The notes beneath the pieces were generated by a model, which was not told the DNA's origin, searched no databases, and saw only the letters and a list, made by a program, of their open reading frames with translations. Made by a program: the position numbers and the translations under genes. This document shows positions 9,226-19,309 of a stretch of 57,128 nt of DNA, piece by piece; positions within the stretch are counted from its first letter, which is position 1, and every line of letters begins with the position of its first letter. The stretch lies in contig JAJYHY010000006.1 in assembly GCA_021784555.1 (NCBI GenBank), positions 1 through 57,128 of the forward strand, given 5' to 3'. Source of the DNA: a bacterium (GTDB lineage: Bacteria; Verrucomicrobiota; Verrucomicrobiia; Limisphaerales; UBA8199).

Positions 9226-11363
9226 TTCGGACCGCCTTCCATCGCATTGGCAAGCTAGGCGGACTCTCTGCGAGAGACCTAGTCCAGGTGCTTCGACATA
9301 AAGGGGGCAGGACTCTGCGCTCTTTACACCAGGATCTCCGAGTGTGTGTTGTCAGAAAGCTATGGCCAAACGCTGGCGCACAAAATGTCGCCGGGTTGAG
9401 GGAGGACAGACAGTTCTTTGCGCTGCAGGATTGGCGAGACCGAAAAGGTGAGTTGCGAAGACTTTTGTCGCAGGAGCTTAAAATGCCCGCCGATCACATT
9501 AGAGCTTCTGGAGAGAAGTGCTGCCGCCATGTTTTTGATTTGCTTGGCTCAGGTCCGGTCAATTTGGGCGAAAGCATTGATTGGCACCGCGACTTCAAAT
9601 CAGGCGTTCGTTGGGATCCTGTGTACTTCAAGCGCATCAAAGAGGTCGAGTTGAAAGATGCCTCGGATATCAAAGTCCCATGGGAATTGAGCCGCTGCTA
9701 TCAGTTCGTTCCATTGGGGATAGCGTATTGCCTTACCGACGACGAGAAGTACGCGCGCGAGTTCGTTACCCAATGCGTGGATTGGATTGATCAGAATCCG
9801 CCTTACCAGGGAGTGAACTGGCATTGCGCGATGGAGGTGGCCATCCGCGCAATCAACTGGATCTGGGGCTATCATCTTTTTCGGAAATCGCCATGTCTCG
9901 ACGCCAAAGCGCGAAGCCGGGTTGCCTGTTCGCTGTTGGTTCATGGAGAGTACATCTGGAACAATCTCGAGTTTGACAAAAGAGTTTTGAGGGGGCGTTA
10001 CATTCGTCATAATGGCAACCACTATATTGCCGACCTGGTGGGGTTGATTTATCTCGGGCTGGTCTTGCCTGGCCGCCAGCCAAACCGTTGGTTGCATTGG
10101 GCATTGGAGGAACTGGATCGAGAGATACGAGTGCAGGTTCTGCCGGATGGCGCACATTGGGAGTTGTCCCCGTCCTACCACCGCCTCGTACTCGAGCTGG
10201 TTCTCCCCGCGATGGTTTTGTGTGAACAGAACCGCATTTCAGTGCCGAAGACACTACGGCGGGCATGCGAAGCGATGGCCGGGTACACCATGCATTATTT
10301 GAAACCTGATGGGCGCTGTCCGTTAGTAAGAGACGCTGACGATGGCCGCGTCTGCCTCCTTGGCGACACCGATTATAGAGACCATCGGCACCTTCTGGCA
10401 CTGGCGGGCGTGTATTTCGAAAGGCCGGACTTTCTTTCTTGCGCAGGGCAGCTTTCGGAGGAGGTTGTTTGGATGCTTGGCCGCTCCGGGGTCGAAAAGG
10501 CCCGGAGCATGTCTGCGACGCGGCCTCGGCTCGGGTCGAAAGCATTTCCCGATGCTGGGTTTTATGTGCTCCGTGATGAGGGCCGGATGCACGTCTTCGT
10601 CTGCTGCGCCGACATCGGCATGAAAGGGACCTACGGCGGGCATGCCCATAACGATTGCTTGAGTTTCGAGTTGCATTATGGTGGCACAACCCTCATAAGC
10701 GACTGTGGAACGTTCATCTATTCGGGAGACCCCGCCGCGAGGAACCAATTCCGCGCGACGGCCAGCCACAATACGGCCCGCATTGACGGGCAAGAAATCA
10801 ATCGTTTTGCAGAAACCGAACTGTTCGGCATGACGAATGACGCCAGGCCCCAGGTCCTGGAATGGCGCAGCGGTCCGGAGACCGACTCCTTGCAAGCCGA
10901 ACATTACGGTTATACCCGTCTCGAATCGCCGGTGGTGCATCGAAGGAGCTTTTGGTTGGACCGGCTCACGAACACCCTGCTTATCAAGGACAGTTTTCAA
11001 GGATGCGGCGAGCACCTGTTCGAGTTGTTTTTTCATTTCTTCCCGGGAGTTCTGGTTGAACAGGTCGGCGGTCTGGCGTTTCGCGCGAGCACGACGGAGT
11101 CGGCAATCCTTTTGAGTTTTTCTGGAGGCCCAAGTTGGAGCGCCAGCATTGGACCGAGCTGGGTCTCGGAGCGATATGGGCGCAAAGAGAAGGCGTGGAA
11201 GCTCGTGCTTGCCGCGCGCCAGACCGCGCCCGCGGCGCTTGACACGGCTATCGAGCTCTTACCGCGTAAGAAGTTTACAGCGAACGCGGAAGGCAGAAAT
11301 CAAAACGACATCTTTACAACTGACCCGCAGTGCGCCACGGAGGCGGACAGCGAAACGTTTTGA
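9222..11363 (+). CDS. Heparinase II/III-like polysaccharide lyase
   Basis: 713 residues from the ATG at 9222, which overlaps the preceding stop (ATGA); an in-frame start 90 bases upstream lies inside the glycosyltransferase gene and is less likely. The N-terminal half is an alpha/alpha toroid with 'NWHCAMEVAIRAINWIWGY' and 'GNHYIADLVGLIYLG'. The C-terminal half is the beta-sandwich with 'GGHAHNDCLSFELHYGG' and 'ASHNTARIDG', hallmarks of heparinase II/III family lyases. Such enzymes cut uronic-acid-containing glycans by beta-elimination. Inside an EPS locus it likely trims or releases the locus's own polymer. No clear signal peptide is visible, so its compartment is uncertain. Confidence 0.87.
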   Translation: MIRTAFHRIGKLGGLSARDLVQVLRHKGGRTLRSLHQDLRVCVVRKLWPNAGAQNVAGLREDRQFFALQDWRDRKGELRRLLSQELKMPADHIRASGEKCCRHVFDLLGSGPVNLGESIDWHRDFKSGVRWDPVYFKRIKEVELKDASDIKVPWELSRCYQFVPLGIAYCLTDDEKYAREFVTQCVDWIDQNPPYQGVNWHCAMEVAIRAINWIWGYHLFRKSPCLDAKARSRVACSLLVHGEYIWNNLEFDKRVLRGRYIRHNGNHYIADLVGLIYLGLVLPGRQPNRWLHWALEELDREIRVQVLPDGAHWELSPSYHRLVLELVLPAMVLCEQNRISVPKTLRRACEAMAGYTMHYLKPDGRCPLVRDADDGRVCLLGDTDYRDHRHLLALAGVYFERPDFLSCAGQLSEEVVWMLGRSGVEKARSMSATRPRLGSKAFPDAGFYVLRDEGRMHVFVCCADIGMKGTYGGHAHNDCLSFELHYGGTTLISDCGTFIYSGDPAARNQFRATASHNTARIDGQEINRFAETELFGMTNDARPQVLEWRSGPETDSLQAEHYGYTRLESPVVHRRSFWLDRLTNTLLIKDSFQGCGEHLFELFFHFFPGVLVEQVGGLAFRASTTESAILLSFSGGPSWSASIGPSWVSERYGRKEKAWKLVLAARQTAPAALDTAIELLPRKKFTANAEGRNQNDIFTTDPQCATEADSETF

Positions 11364-11382
11364 CAGCCATAGATTTGCACTT

Positions 11383-12363
11383 ATGCAATACACAAACACA
11401 GTTCCGGCTCCCACACCCGTTGATCAATTTCGCCAGTTGACACGGCACCACGTTGGACCTCTTTATCAAGGGGAAGGTCAACTAATCTCAGAAGCCATCG
11501 AAAAGTTCGAGCAACTTTCTTTTGCTGAATTGGTGGCGTTAATCGACCAAAATCGTGCCAAGCTCACAGTGCCTTGGGAATTGCGGCGAATCTGGAGATT
11601 GACGAACTTGTCGGAATCTGAAAAGGAAAAGTACTACGCCGATTACGCGATCAAGAGGTTCGAGGCTGGCCAGAAGGATGTAACGTTGCTGCGTTCGGTG
11701 TTGGAACAAACTGGATTCAGGACAGGTGGGCAACAGGTGCGGCTTCTGGACCTCGGCACGGGGAGGGGAAGCTTCCTTGTGGCTGCACAGAAGGAGCGGG
11801 CGTTCTCGGGTTGGCAATTTGATGGCACAGATATGGATATGGCTTCCTTGCTTGTCAATTTGAAGCTAAATGACGAGTTCCATAACGATAATTACAGACT
11901 TACTTGCGCCTACGGGGAACGTCTTCCTTACGAAACAGGCACCTTCAATATTGTTGCGTCATTTCAGACCCTCGAGCACGTTGGAAATTGTGATCGTCAG
12001 GTTGCGTTCATAGCGGAGGCCTGCCGCTGTCTGGCGCCGGGCGGGGCTGCTATACTCACTTTTCCGAATCGGCTCGATGTTCTCCGTCCAGAACCTCACG
12101 TTTATATCCGGTTCATGGGTTTCGTGCCACAACGATTCAAGGACCGACTTTCGCTTGCAATGAGGGGTGTGCCGAGCAGTGATATTTATCCCCCCGACGC
12201 TTTTACCCTTATGCGTGGCTTGAGGAGAATTAAGGGTGTCACGTTTTATCGGCGCTCCACCAGCGAATTCTCGACACAGGGATGGAAGTACATAATCGCC
12301 CGCTCCACCTTGTACAGAACGTTCTGCCCTTGGAATGTACTCGTGGCCAAAAAGGAATACTGA
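11383..12363 (+). CDS. Class I SAM-dependent methyltransferase
   Basis: 326 residues from the ATG at 11383. SAM-binding motif I 'VRLLDLGTGRGSFLVAA' lies near residues 115-131, motif II-like 'DGTDMDMASLLVN' near 148, and 'FNIVASFQTLEHVGNCDRQ' (Methyltransf_11/25 motif IV) near 187. It probably methylates a sugar or the growing glycan. An in-frame extension upstream to 11149 overlaps the lyase gene and contains no domain, so the later start is preferred. A 117-base gap follows before the next gene. Confidence 0.85.
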   Translation: MQYTNTVPAPTPVDQFRQLTRHHVGPLYQGEGQLISEAIEKFEQLSFAELVALIDQNRAKLTVPWELRRIWRLTNLSESEKEKYYADYAIKRFEAGQKDVTLLRSVLEQTGFRTGGQQVRLLDLGTGRGSFLVAAQKERAFSGWQFDGTDMDMASLLVNLKLNDEFHNDNYRLTCAYGERLPYETGTFNIVASFQTLEHVGNCDRQVAFIAEACRCLAPGGAAILTFPNRLDVLRPEPHVYIRFMGFVPQRFKDRLSLAMRGVPSSDIYPPDAFTLMRGLRRIKGVTFYRRSTSEFSTQGWKYIIARSTLYRTFCPWNVLVAKKEY

Positions 12364-12480
12364 AGAACGCTAGCTGTGTTCCCAGGATAGGGGACACCTA
12401 AAAGCTTCTCTTCCGATTCAGGTTCCTGTTCAGGTGAGTGTATATGCGTTCCCTCCTAAGAGCTGACCCAAGCTTTCTGC

Positions 12481-15288
12481 ATGCTTCAAGAGATTAAAGC
12501 ACGCGTTCCTGCCTGGCTCAAGGTTCTAGTGACTCAATTCGGCGCTTGCGCAGTGGCGGTCGCTACTGCGTTGCTTGTGGCTTGCGCCGCCATGCTGCTG
12601 TTGACTGCGGTGCTGCTGCCGTTATGGGCGGGTTGGTTCATTAGCGGCACGATTCTTGTTTTCGAGGTTTGGATAGGTTGGCGATTGAGATCCTTTCGAT
12701 TGATTGGCGAGAGCCTTTGTGCCTGCGGCCGCGTCCGAGAGAATCGTTCTCAACGCTGTGCTGCCAAGAATCGGTTTAAAGCCGCGCTGAGGTTCATGGC
12801 GGACAGGCAAAAGGCGTATGAAGGGCTTTTTCGGATTGCCGATTCCGAGGGCGAGTTCCGAGAGTTGGCTAAAATCATTTCGTCCAATGAGCAACCCCTT
12901 TCTGCTCAATTCGCACTTTTGGCCGGCCGGAGCTTGCTCAAGGCGGGCGACCTGGCCGGTGCCGTGCCCTATTTTGAACTGGCCGACAAACTCTCTTCCT
13001 CAGACACAGCGAGGCTCGAGTTGGCCGGGCTGCATATGGAACTTGGCGCTGCCGAAAAATGCCTGCAGGTTCTCCACGGGCTGGCCCGGCCTGACGGCTG
13101 TGGTCACTCATTTTTTCTTCGTGCCGCGGCGCTGCGGATGCTTGGGAAGCATTCGGAGGCGCTGGCATGGGCCAACCGCGCCACCCAACGCCGTCCCTGC
13201 AACCCGACTTATCAGTTGGAGAAAGGAAAAATCCTTGAATGTCTCGGTCGGCACAAAGCGGCGCGCAAACAATACGACAAGTCAATTCGGTTACATCCAC
13301 GGAATCCCGATGCCTTGTTTCAGCGTGCGCTGCTCAGTTCGCTCGAAGGCGATTGGGAATCAGTAGTCAGTGATTCGGAACAGTGCTATTATTACGAGAA
13401 CCTGCACGTGGGAGCTTACCTGTTGGCCCACAGGGCAAGGAGTCGCCCTGGTAATAACAGGCTGCCGGACAATAGCGTGCAGAAAGAATACCCATCCTGG
13501 CTTCGGGCGGAGCCTCTGACCACTGAATTACTCAAAGGCGAGACCGCTTCGGTGAAGGTTTTTGTCTGCCCTGAAACGGCTGCAGACGAGTGCCGATTGG
13601 CTGCGCTGGAGCCGTTTGGATCTGGTTTGGAGGTGCAGCCGCGAGAAATTAACATTGGACGGCTTGCAGGTAGCCAAATGCATGAAGTGGAGTTTCGGGT
13701 CAAGGCCAAACGCCCAAACGAGGTGAATTTGGGCAAGGCTTGGACACTAAACTTTGCACTGACAAGCAACTGTGGTTGGGCCAGCTGCTCCGTTCGTTAC
13801 AACATTCGCGATACGGAAAGCGGGCGCGCCTTTCTAATACTAACCAACGACCATGAACCGCGGCCCCGTGCCGGCGACCGCCTGGATGGGTCGAAATTCG
13901 GGATAAGACCTGCTGCGTTCGAGCGGCAACTTGTCCAAAACCTCGTGGTCGCTGATCGTCTGGCTGAAAACCATGGGTTTCGGTGGACGCACCTGCTCGA
14001 TGCCGCTGGTGCAATAGCCTTGCCACAATGGGCTTCCACGAGAGACGATCTGTGGGGGGAGGTCTGGAACAGGGCTAAAGGCGAGTACCGAGCTGCCGTA
14101 TTACGAGGCCACGATATCCAAGCGCACCTTCACCTTAATGCAATGCCTGAATCCGCTTTCTTTTGCTATGGACATGATCCAGCCGAAAAAATCATATTTT
14201 TCGACCAAGGCAGACGTGATCAGCTTGCACATCGAGAAAAGATCAAATCCTGGGCAAACGTGACTCCCCACTACGGGAAACCATCGAATGTCAACAGCAG
14301 AGCGGGGAGCTTGGCTCGCGCAAAGCAGCTTGTCGGGAGTATTTTGGAGACACCGTCCGAGGGTTATCACCCGGTCCTTTTCCGAGCAGGTCAATGGGAC
14401 TTAGGAGCCAACTTAGTAGAACAAGAAAAATCCATTTTCGCAATAAAGGAAAACAGGTTTCTGGCAGACAGCAGTGTGACGAATCGGGACCACTATGGCG
14501 CCGAAGGTCCTGACTTTGGAAAACCTCCGCAGAAATGCTGTTACTTTACGCAGTCTAATAACCCCACAATCCCGGCCAAACGGTTGCGGGATGCAGGCAT
14601 CCTCGAGGTCGTTCCGATTATCCAATCGCAGGGTCGCCAACCCATATCCCCTAGATCTAATCCGAAGTCTGTCGTCCAGGCTTTCCAGAGACTTGTTCGA
14701 AAAGGTCAAATGAAGCCCGGCCGACACTTGTTTATGGAAATTGAACACCTCTCCACGATTGAGGTCCTACAGCAAGCGGGAATTGAGGGCAAGGAAACTC
14801 AAACGGGGGAGTGGAAACAAATGGATAAACACCTTGCCGCTCTGCGTCGTGAGTGTTCCAGCTTGGAAGGTGTTGGAGCCCGCGAAGCCATTGCCGCTTG
14901 GCTCGATTACTATTCCCCTGAGATCGTCGTCCGAGTGGAAACGCCGGGCACGGAAACCGGTGCAGGTGACAGCGGGCGGTCAAATCTTCGGTTTCGGCTT
15001 CGGTTTCTGGGGCAGGGGATTCTCACGGCGGACAAGAGGTCTTATAAGCTCCTCGTGCCGATTCCCACATCCACTGCAACGAGGAGTCGGATTTTCCGTG
15101 TTTTGGAAAACAGCAGAGTGGTGTGGGAGGGCTTGGACGTCGGGACAGAGGTGCTTTCCCTCAATCTGTCACTGTCCTATAGCAACCAAAATGACTTCAC
15201 CTTTGAGGCCGCAACGGCGTCCAACTGCTCTCATCTCCTGAAAGTCAAGGCGGCAGCGTCACCGCTACATGATTTGACACATTCCTGA
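12481..15288 (+). CDS. Membrane TPR protein fused to a divergent polysaccharide-deacetylase-like domain
   Basis: 935 residues. Two adjacent membrane helices lie at about 18-67. Residues ~100-310 are TPR-like helix pairs with many Ala/Leu and 'A.W.A' patterns. A beta-rich linker follows (~340-440). From ~450 the chain resembles the deacetylase encoded at 17166: TNDHEP (D457, E459) matches SVDWEP there, AHLHL (H549, H551) matches GLHIH, and FRAGQW (R635, G637) matches FRSG, followed by a shared 'DSS'. The C-terminus (~850-935) is another beta-rich region. TPRs suggest docking to the EPS machinery. Activity as a deacetylase is inferred from these metal-site-like residues. No standard family name covers the full architecture. 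Confidence 0.72.
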   Translation: MLQEIKARVPAWLKVLVTQFGACAVAVATALLVACAAMLLLTAVLLPLWAGWFISGTILVFEVWIGWRLRSFRLIGESLCACGRVRENRSQRCAAKNRFKAALRFMADRQKAYEGLFRIADSEGEFRELAKIISSNEQPLSAQFALLAGRSLLKAGDLAGAVPYFELADKLSSSDTARLELAGLHMELGAAEKCLQVLHGLARPDGCGHSFFLRAAALRMLGKHSEALAWANRATQRRPCNPTYQLEKGKILECLGRHKAARKQYDKSIRLHPRNPDALFQRALLSSLEGDWESVVSDSEQCYYYENLHVGAYLLAHRARSRPGNNRLPDNSVQKEYPSWLRAEPLTTELLKGETASVKVFVCPETAADECRLAALEPFGSGLEVQPREINIGRLAGSQMHEVEFRVKAKRPNEVNLGKAWTLNFALTSNCGWASCSVRYNIRDTESGRAFLILTNDHEPRPRAGDRLDGSKFGIRPAAFERQLVQNLVVADRLAENHGFRWTHLLDAAGAIALPQWASTRDDLWGEVWNRAKGEYRAAVLRGHDIQAHLHLNAMPESAFFCYGHDPAEKIIFFDQGRRDQLAHREKIKSWANVTPHYGKPSNVNSRAGSLARAKQLVGSILETPSEGYHPVLFRAGQWDLGANLVEQEKSIFAIKENRFLADSSVTNRDHYGAEGPDFGKPPQKCCYFTQSNNPTIPAKRLRDAGILEVVPIIQSQGRQPISPRSNPKSVVQAFQRLVRKGQMKPGRHLFMEIEHLSTIEVLQQAGIEGKETQTGEWKQMDKHLAALRRECSSLEGVGAREAIAAWLDYYSPEIVVRVETPGTETGAGDSGRSNLRFRLRFLGQGILTADKRSYKLLVPIPTSTATRSRIFRVLENSRVVWEGLDVGTEVLSLNLSLSYSNQNDFTFEAATASNCSHLLKVKAAASPLHDLTHS

Positions 15289-15352
15289 TTGCGCCGTGGC
15301 ATCATTCGTGCTAAACGAACAGGCCAGTGATAGAGCAAACAAAGGTTTGAGC

Positions 15353-16933
15353 ATGATGTCTGAAAGAGATTGCGGTGTGGATTTGGTTGATAGAGACCGG
15401 GTTGGGATGGCGGTAGCGTTGCAACGGCTGGCGATGGCAATCGTCTTGGCCGCCCTGCCAGCACGAGCGACCGTCTATTATGTGGACAACGTGGGCGGCA
15501 GCGATACCAACAATGGCACCTCCACTACTACGGCGTGGCAGCATTGTCCCGGCGACCCAGCGGCCACTGGGACCGCTGCCAGCACAACTATCGGTGCCGA
15601 CACGATTTATTTCAAAGGCGGCGTTACTTACTTGTTGAGCAGTTCCAAAGGAATCCAAGTCTCCTATCCTCCTTACACACACGGTTCCATTGGAGCTTCT
15701 TTCTCTTCTGGAGACAAGATTGGATGGGGAGCCGGAATGGCCGTAATTGATGGCAACGGTATTGCCACGCACTGGTTTCAGGTCTCAGGCGAAACAAACG
15801 TCACCTTTGTCGGGTTGGATCTGCAGAATACGGTCAACCAAGATGGCAATGCTGCTCTATATTTCTGGAACAGCTCGTCCAACTTGGTTACCGGATGCTG
15901 GATTCATGATGCAGGCACCAATGTCACAAGCTCTCCGGGAGTGGATTGCGTAGAATTTTCCGGGCCAAATGGTGCGGGGTACAACGTAATCACGAATTGC
16001 ATTCTTTGGCGCAGCGGGCAGAAACTTATTGAGACTACCGGCGGTTGCAATAACAACATTGTCGTCAACAATGTCTGCCACGATTCGGATGACCACGCAA
16101 TTTGCATTAGTACCGCCGGAAACATCGTCTGCGGCAACATCATAACAAACGTGGCTATTGGTCACATCATGGTGGCCCCTTTCCGCGACCCGGTTTATGG
16201 CATCAAACTTTCATCGGACAGTGCCGTCTCCCCGAATTGCAGCTCCAACTTGGTCTACAACAACCTGATCGCACATTGCATGGCGGGCATTAACATTGAG
16301 GACGTAGGTTCCAATAACATGGTCGCCAACTACATCTTCAACAACACCGTGGCGGATTGCGGCTACAACACCGTGAATCCAGACGGTTTGTTAATCTTTA
16401 ACGTGACAGCTTCAGGCACGCACATTGACGACCTGGTGATGAACAACATTTTCTGTGGAGAGCAGAGCGACGGCGGATGGGGGTATCCACTTATCCGCTT
16501 GACATCCGGAGTTGCAGCGAACGGCCTTGGCAGAGACAATATCATAGCTTACAACTTTTGGGGAACTCCAACCGCTAATGCCACGGCGATGGTCTATGTC
16601 AGCGCAACCCAAACGCCGTCTTTTGTCAGCTTCGCTGACAGCGGATCTACTTCTCCGGATTTCCGTTTTGCCAATCCGGTGTTTGGAAGCGGGAATTCTT
16701 TTGTGACTAACAGCCAAATATTCAATATTGACCCTCAGTTTGTTTCTTATCCATCTGATCTTACGCTGGCATCAGGTTCTCCGTGTGCGGGCACCGGCAC
16801 CAATCTGTCTGCCTATTTCACGACGGACATTCGCGGCACAACGCGCACCATTTGGTCAATGGGGGCGTATGAAACTCCTTCCTCAGCAGCACTAGCTCCG
16901 CCCTCCGCGTTGCGTGTTGTCGGCGCTAACTGA
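15353..16933 (+). CDS. Secreted right-handed beta-helix (pectate-lyase-like) protein
   Basis: 526 residues from the ATG at 15353; a GTG at 15296 and an ATG at 15407 are in frame and possible. The stretch beginning 'MAVALQRLAMAIVLAALPARA' (from 15407) is a good signal peptide ending in an A-x-A site, followed by 'TVYYVDNVGGSDTNNGTS', a common start of secreted beta-helix proteins. Many Asn-rich turns ('NNIVVNNVCHDSDDH', 'SNLVYNNLIAHC') give the ladder pattern of parallel beta-helices in pectate lyases and epimerases. The end 'PPSALRVVGAN' stops abruptly after a linker-like segment, so a further C-terminal domain may be lost. Likely acts on a polysaccharide outside the cell; residues for catalysis cannot be assigned. 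Confidence 0.8.
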   Translation: MMSERDCGVDLVDRDRVGMAVALQRLAMAIVLAALPARATVYYVDNVGGSDTNNGTSTTTAWQHCPGDPAATGTAASTTIGADTIYFKGGVTYLLSSSKGIQVSYPPYTHGSIGASFSSGDKIGWGAGMAVIDGNGIATHWFQVSGETNVTFVGLDLQNTVNQDGNAALYFWNSSSNLVTGCWIHDAGTNVTSSPGVDCVEFSGPNGAGYNVITNCILWRSGQKLIETTGGCNNNIVVNNVCHDSDDHAICISTAGNIVCGNIITNVAIGHIMVAPFRDPVYGIKLSSDSAVSPNCSSNLVYNNLIAHCMAGINIEDVGSNNMVANYIFNNTVADCGYNTVNPDGLLIFNVTASGTHIDDLVMNNIFCGEQSDGGWGYPLIRLTSGVAANGLGRDNIIAYNFWGTPTANATAMVYVSATQTPSFVSFADSGSTSPDFRFANPVFGSGNSFVTNSQIFNIDPQFVSYPSDLTLASGSPCAGTGTNLSAYFTTDIRGTTRTIWSMGAYETPSSAALAPPSALRVVGAN

Positions 16934-17165
16934 AAGAGACGCGCCGGTTCTTCGGCGTTGGTTTCTTTTAGCGGGACATTGAACAAGCTCTGCTCGTTTG
17001 AACGAGAACGGAAACGCGGGGTCGAAATGACACCCGCGGAAGACCTCAGCTCCAACCAGACTTTCTGCCGGTTGTCAATCTCAACGCCTGCGCGCCCGCC
17101 GATCATCCACTGCGGGGGGAGATCGAAGGCATTTAACGGAAACAATTCGCCATTATTCGCCCGAC
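16934..17165. other. Non-coding gap in the EPS locus
   Basis: No convincing gene on either strand. A small hairpin CTCGTT-TG-AACGAG lies at about 16997-17010. A minus-strand frame crossing this gap and its neighbours lacks any family signature and is treated as a shadow. Confidence 0.4.
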
Positions 17166-18119
17166 ATGCAAAGCCCAGTTGTGATCCTTTCGGTGGATTG
17201 GGAACCGGACAAGGGCCCGTGGAAATGGCGGGGGATAGAGATGGACTACGGCGGGATCCTGTGTGGAACACCCGCGTTCTGTGCCCTGCTGGACGAGTTG
17301 CGGATTCCCTGCACGTGGTTCGTTGAAACGAGCTCTGACCCGAGCCGAAACCTGCCCACTCGCTTTGCAGACGTGGTCCGCCAGTTGGCCCGGCGGGACC
17401 AGGATGAAATCGGCCTTCACATTCACTGGCGCAGGAGGATGGAAGACCACAGCTTCGTTTACGAGACAATAGACCCGGCGTGGGTGGGTGCGCAACTCGA
17501 ACATGGCGTGCAGCAACTCAACTCTCTTGACCTCCGCCCCAGGGCGTTCCGCAGTGGTGCCCTGCTGCACATTCCACATCTGCCAAGGATGCTCGACGAG
17601 AACGGATTCACCGTTGATTCCTCGACTCTATGGGGCCGGGCAAACCGTCTCCAATCCGACAAAAAGCGGCTCCAACCGAAGCGTCTCTTGTCTCGGGTGG
17701 CCACGTTGACGCACCGTTTGGTCGGTGGCGTCCCGGATGCCTACTTTCCCATGGATTCCGACGTGGAGCAACCCGGCGGTGCGGCAACGGTGGAGTTCCC
17801 GATAACTTACAGCTTGTTTGATTCCAGTACATTCCGACGCGGGCTGCTTTGCCATTACGTGAAGCTTAAGGCGCTCATGGCCAAAAAAACGCGATACCTG
17901 ACCCTCTTTTTCCACATTGATGAAGTGACAAGAATCGGCACAGGGCCGGACGAAAAGGCGGAAGCTGACATGGCCATAGTCGATCATTTCCGAACGCATC
18001 TGGAGGGCTTGAAGAGAACCGGAGCACGGTTCCTTACGTGCTCAGAGGCGCGGGAGCACTGGCTCCGCCACTCAGCTCGCGCATCACAACGTCACCTTTC
18101 CTCCTCAACCACACAGTGA
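17166..18119 (+). CDS. Polysaccharide deacetylase family protein
   Basis: 317 residues. 'VVILSVDWEPD' near the start supplies D11 and E13 of the metal-site motif, 'DEIGLHIHW' gives H85 and H87, and 'AFRSG' (R129, G131) corresponds to motif 3 of NodB-like deacetylases. There is no signal peptide, so a cytoplasmic or membrane-face role in N-deacetylating a lipid-linked sugar is plausible. It shares all these motifs with the C-terminal half of the protein encoded at 12481, so the locus holds two divergent members. Its stop overlaps the next gene's GTG (GTGA at 18116). Confidence 0.8.
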   Translation: MQSPVVILSVDWEPDKGPWKWRGIEMDYGGILCGTPAFCALLDELRIPCTWFVETSSDPSRNLPTRFADVVRQLARRDQDEIGLHIHWRRRMEDHSFVYETIDPAWVGAQLEHGVQQLNSLDLRPRAFRSGALLHIPHLPRMLDENGFTVDSSTLWGRANRLQSDKKRLQPKRLLSRVATLTHRLVGGVPDAYFPMDSDVEQPGGAATVEFPITYSLFDSSTFRRGLLCHYVKLKALMAKKTRYLTLFFHIDEVTRIGTGPDEKAEADMAIVDHFRTHLEGLKRTGARFLTCSEAREHWLRHSARASQRHLSSSTTQ

Positions 18120-19300
18120 ACGTTCTGTACGTCAACGCAAATCAGCGAAACAAGCTTTCAGATGCCGCGGGTTACGCCACACACATGGCCAAAACCATAA
18201 AAGGCCTCGAAGGCGCAGGGCATTGTGTGGTGAAGTTTCTTGCGGGCGAGAATCAAGAAGCACAGGAGGCCAAGCGAGCATACCGCACAATGCGCAACTA
18301 CATCCCGCGGGGTGCCGCCCGTGTCGTGCGGGATGTTTATGAGGTGTTTTATGATCGGAGACTATATCGCAGGTGGCTCCCACTGGCCGCCCGGCATCGC
18401 ATTCGGTTCGTTTATGAGAGAATGAATCAATTGCACACCGTCGGGCTGAGGTTGGCCAGGCAGCTAGGCATCCCCTTTGTGATCGAGATCAACGATCCAA
18501 TGCGTGAAACCGTGACGGTGGACCTCTCAGGTTTGATGAAGCGCTACGCGATTTTCCTCGAAGACCGGCTTGTGCGCGAATCGGATTTTGTGGTCCTGGG
18601 TTCCGAGGAGCTAAAGAAATCCTATGTCCGCAGGGGATCTCCCTCCGATCGTTTTCTCGTCCTTTACCCTACTGCCGACTTGGACTTGTTTAAACTTGGG
18701 AACGGGCGGCCCGCTACAAGACAGCAATACGACCTTGATGGGAAAGTGGTCGTTGGCCTTGTGGCCGGCAACCTATCAGCCCGGTGGCGCCGGCTTGACC
18801 TCCTGCTCGATGCTCTGCCTCTTATCGCGCGCCAGCAGCCCCGTTTTGCCGCCCTAATCGTCGGTGAGGGAAAACTCGGATTGCCGGGACCCGCGGCCGC
18901 ATCCGCTGATCCGGGACCGAGGGTCGCTGTCACGGGCAAAGTAGCCTACAACGAGGTTCCGAAATATCTTGACTCAATGGATATCTGCCTCATCCCCCAC
19001 GCAACCTGGTACGGTTCACCCACGAAGCTGTTTGAGTATGGCGCCATGGCCAAGCCCGTGGTTGCCCCCAGGCTGCCCCCAATCGAGGAGGTCATTGAGG
19101 ACGGGGTCACTGGCCTTCTCTTCGAGCCGGAGAATCAGGCCGACATGGTCCGGCAAATCCTGACGCTCTTGGACAACGCATCCTTGAGGGCCCAACTCGG
19201 ACACAACCTAAGGCAAAAGATCACCTCCCAGTTTACCTGGGAGAAAAACACGAGTGCCCTGATCAATGCGATTGCCGGTTGCGCCCCAACTCGGGCGTGA
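18116..19300 (+). CDS. Family 4 glycosyltransferase
   Basis: 394 residues from the GTG at 18116, which overlaps the preceding stop by 4 bases and starts just before 'VNVLYVNANQRNKLSDAAGYATHM', a typical GT-B opening strand and glycine-poor acceptor loop. An ATG at 18038 lies inside the previous gene and adds no domain sequence. The donor half carries 'VVGLVAGNLSARWRRLDLLLDAL', 'ALIVGEG' and 'SPTKLFEYGAMAKPVVAP' followed by a Glu pair, the E-x7-E region. Likely transfers one sugar of the repeat unit; specificity unknown. Confidence 0.85.
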   Translation: MNVLYVNANQRNKLSDAAGYATHMAKTIKGLEGAGHCVVKFLAGENQEAQEAKRAYRTMRNYIPRGAARVVRDVYEVFYDRRLYRRWLPLAARHRIRFVYERMNQLHTVGLRLARQLGIPFVIEINDPMRETVTVDLSGLMKRYAIFLEDRLVRESDFVVLGSEELKKSYVRRGSPSDRFLVLYPTADLDLFKLGNGRPATRQQYDLDGKVVVGLVAGNLSARWRRLDLLLDALPLIARQQPRFAALIVGEGKLGLPGPAAASADPGPRVAVTGKVAYNEVPKYLDSMDICLIPHATWYGSPTKLFEYGAMAKPVVAPRLPPIEEVIEDGVTGLLFEPENQADMVRQILTLLDNASLRAQLGHNLRQKITSQFTWEKNTSALINAIAGCAPTRA

Positions 19301-19309
19301 ACCCAAAAC

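Noticed and set aside
16813-17469. 218-residue - strand frame across a gap in the EPS locus
   Set aside because: Overlaps two supported + strand genes and shows no family motif.
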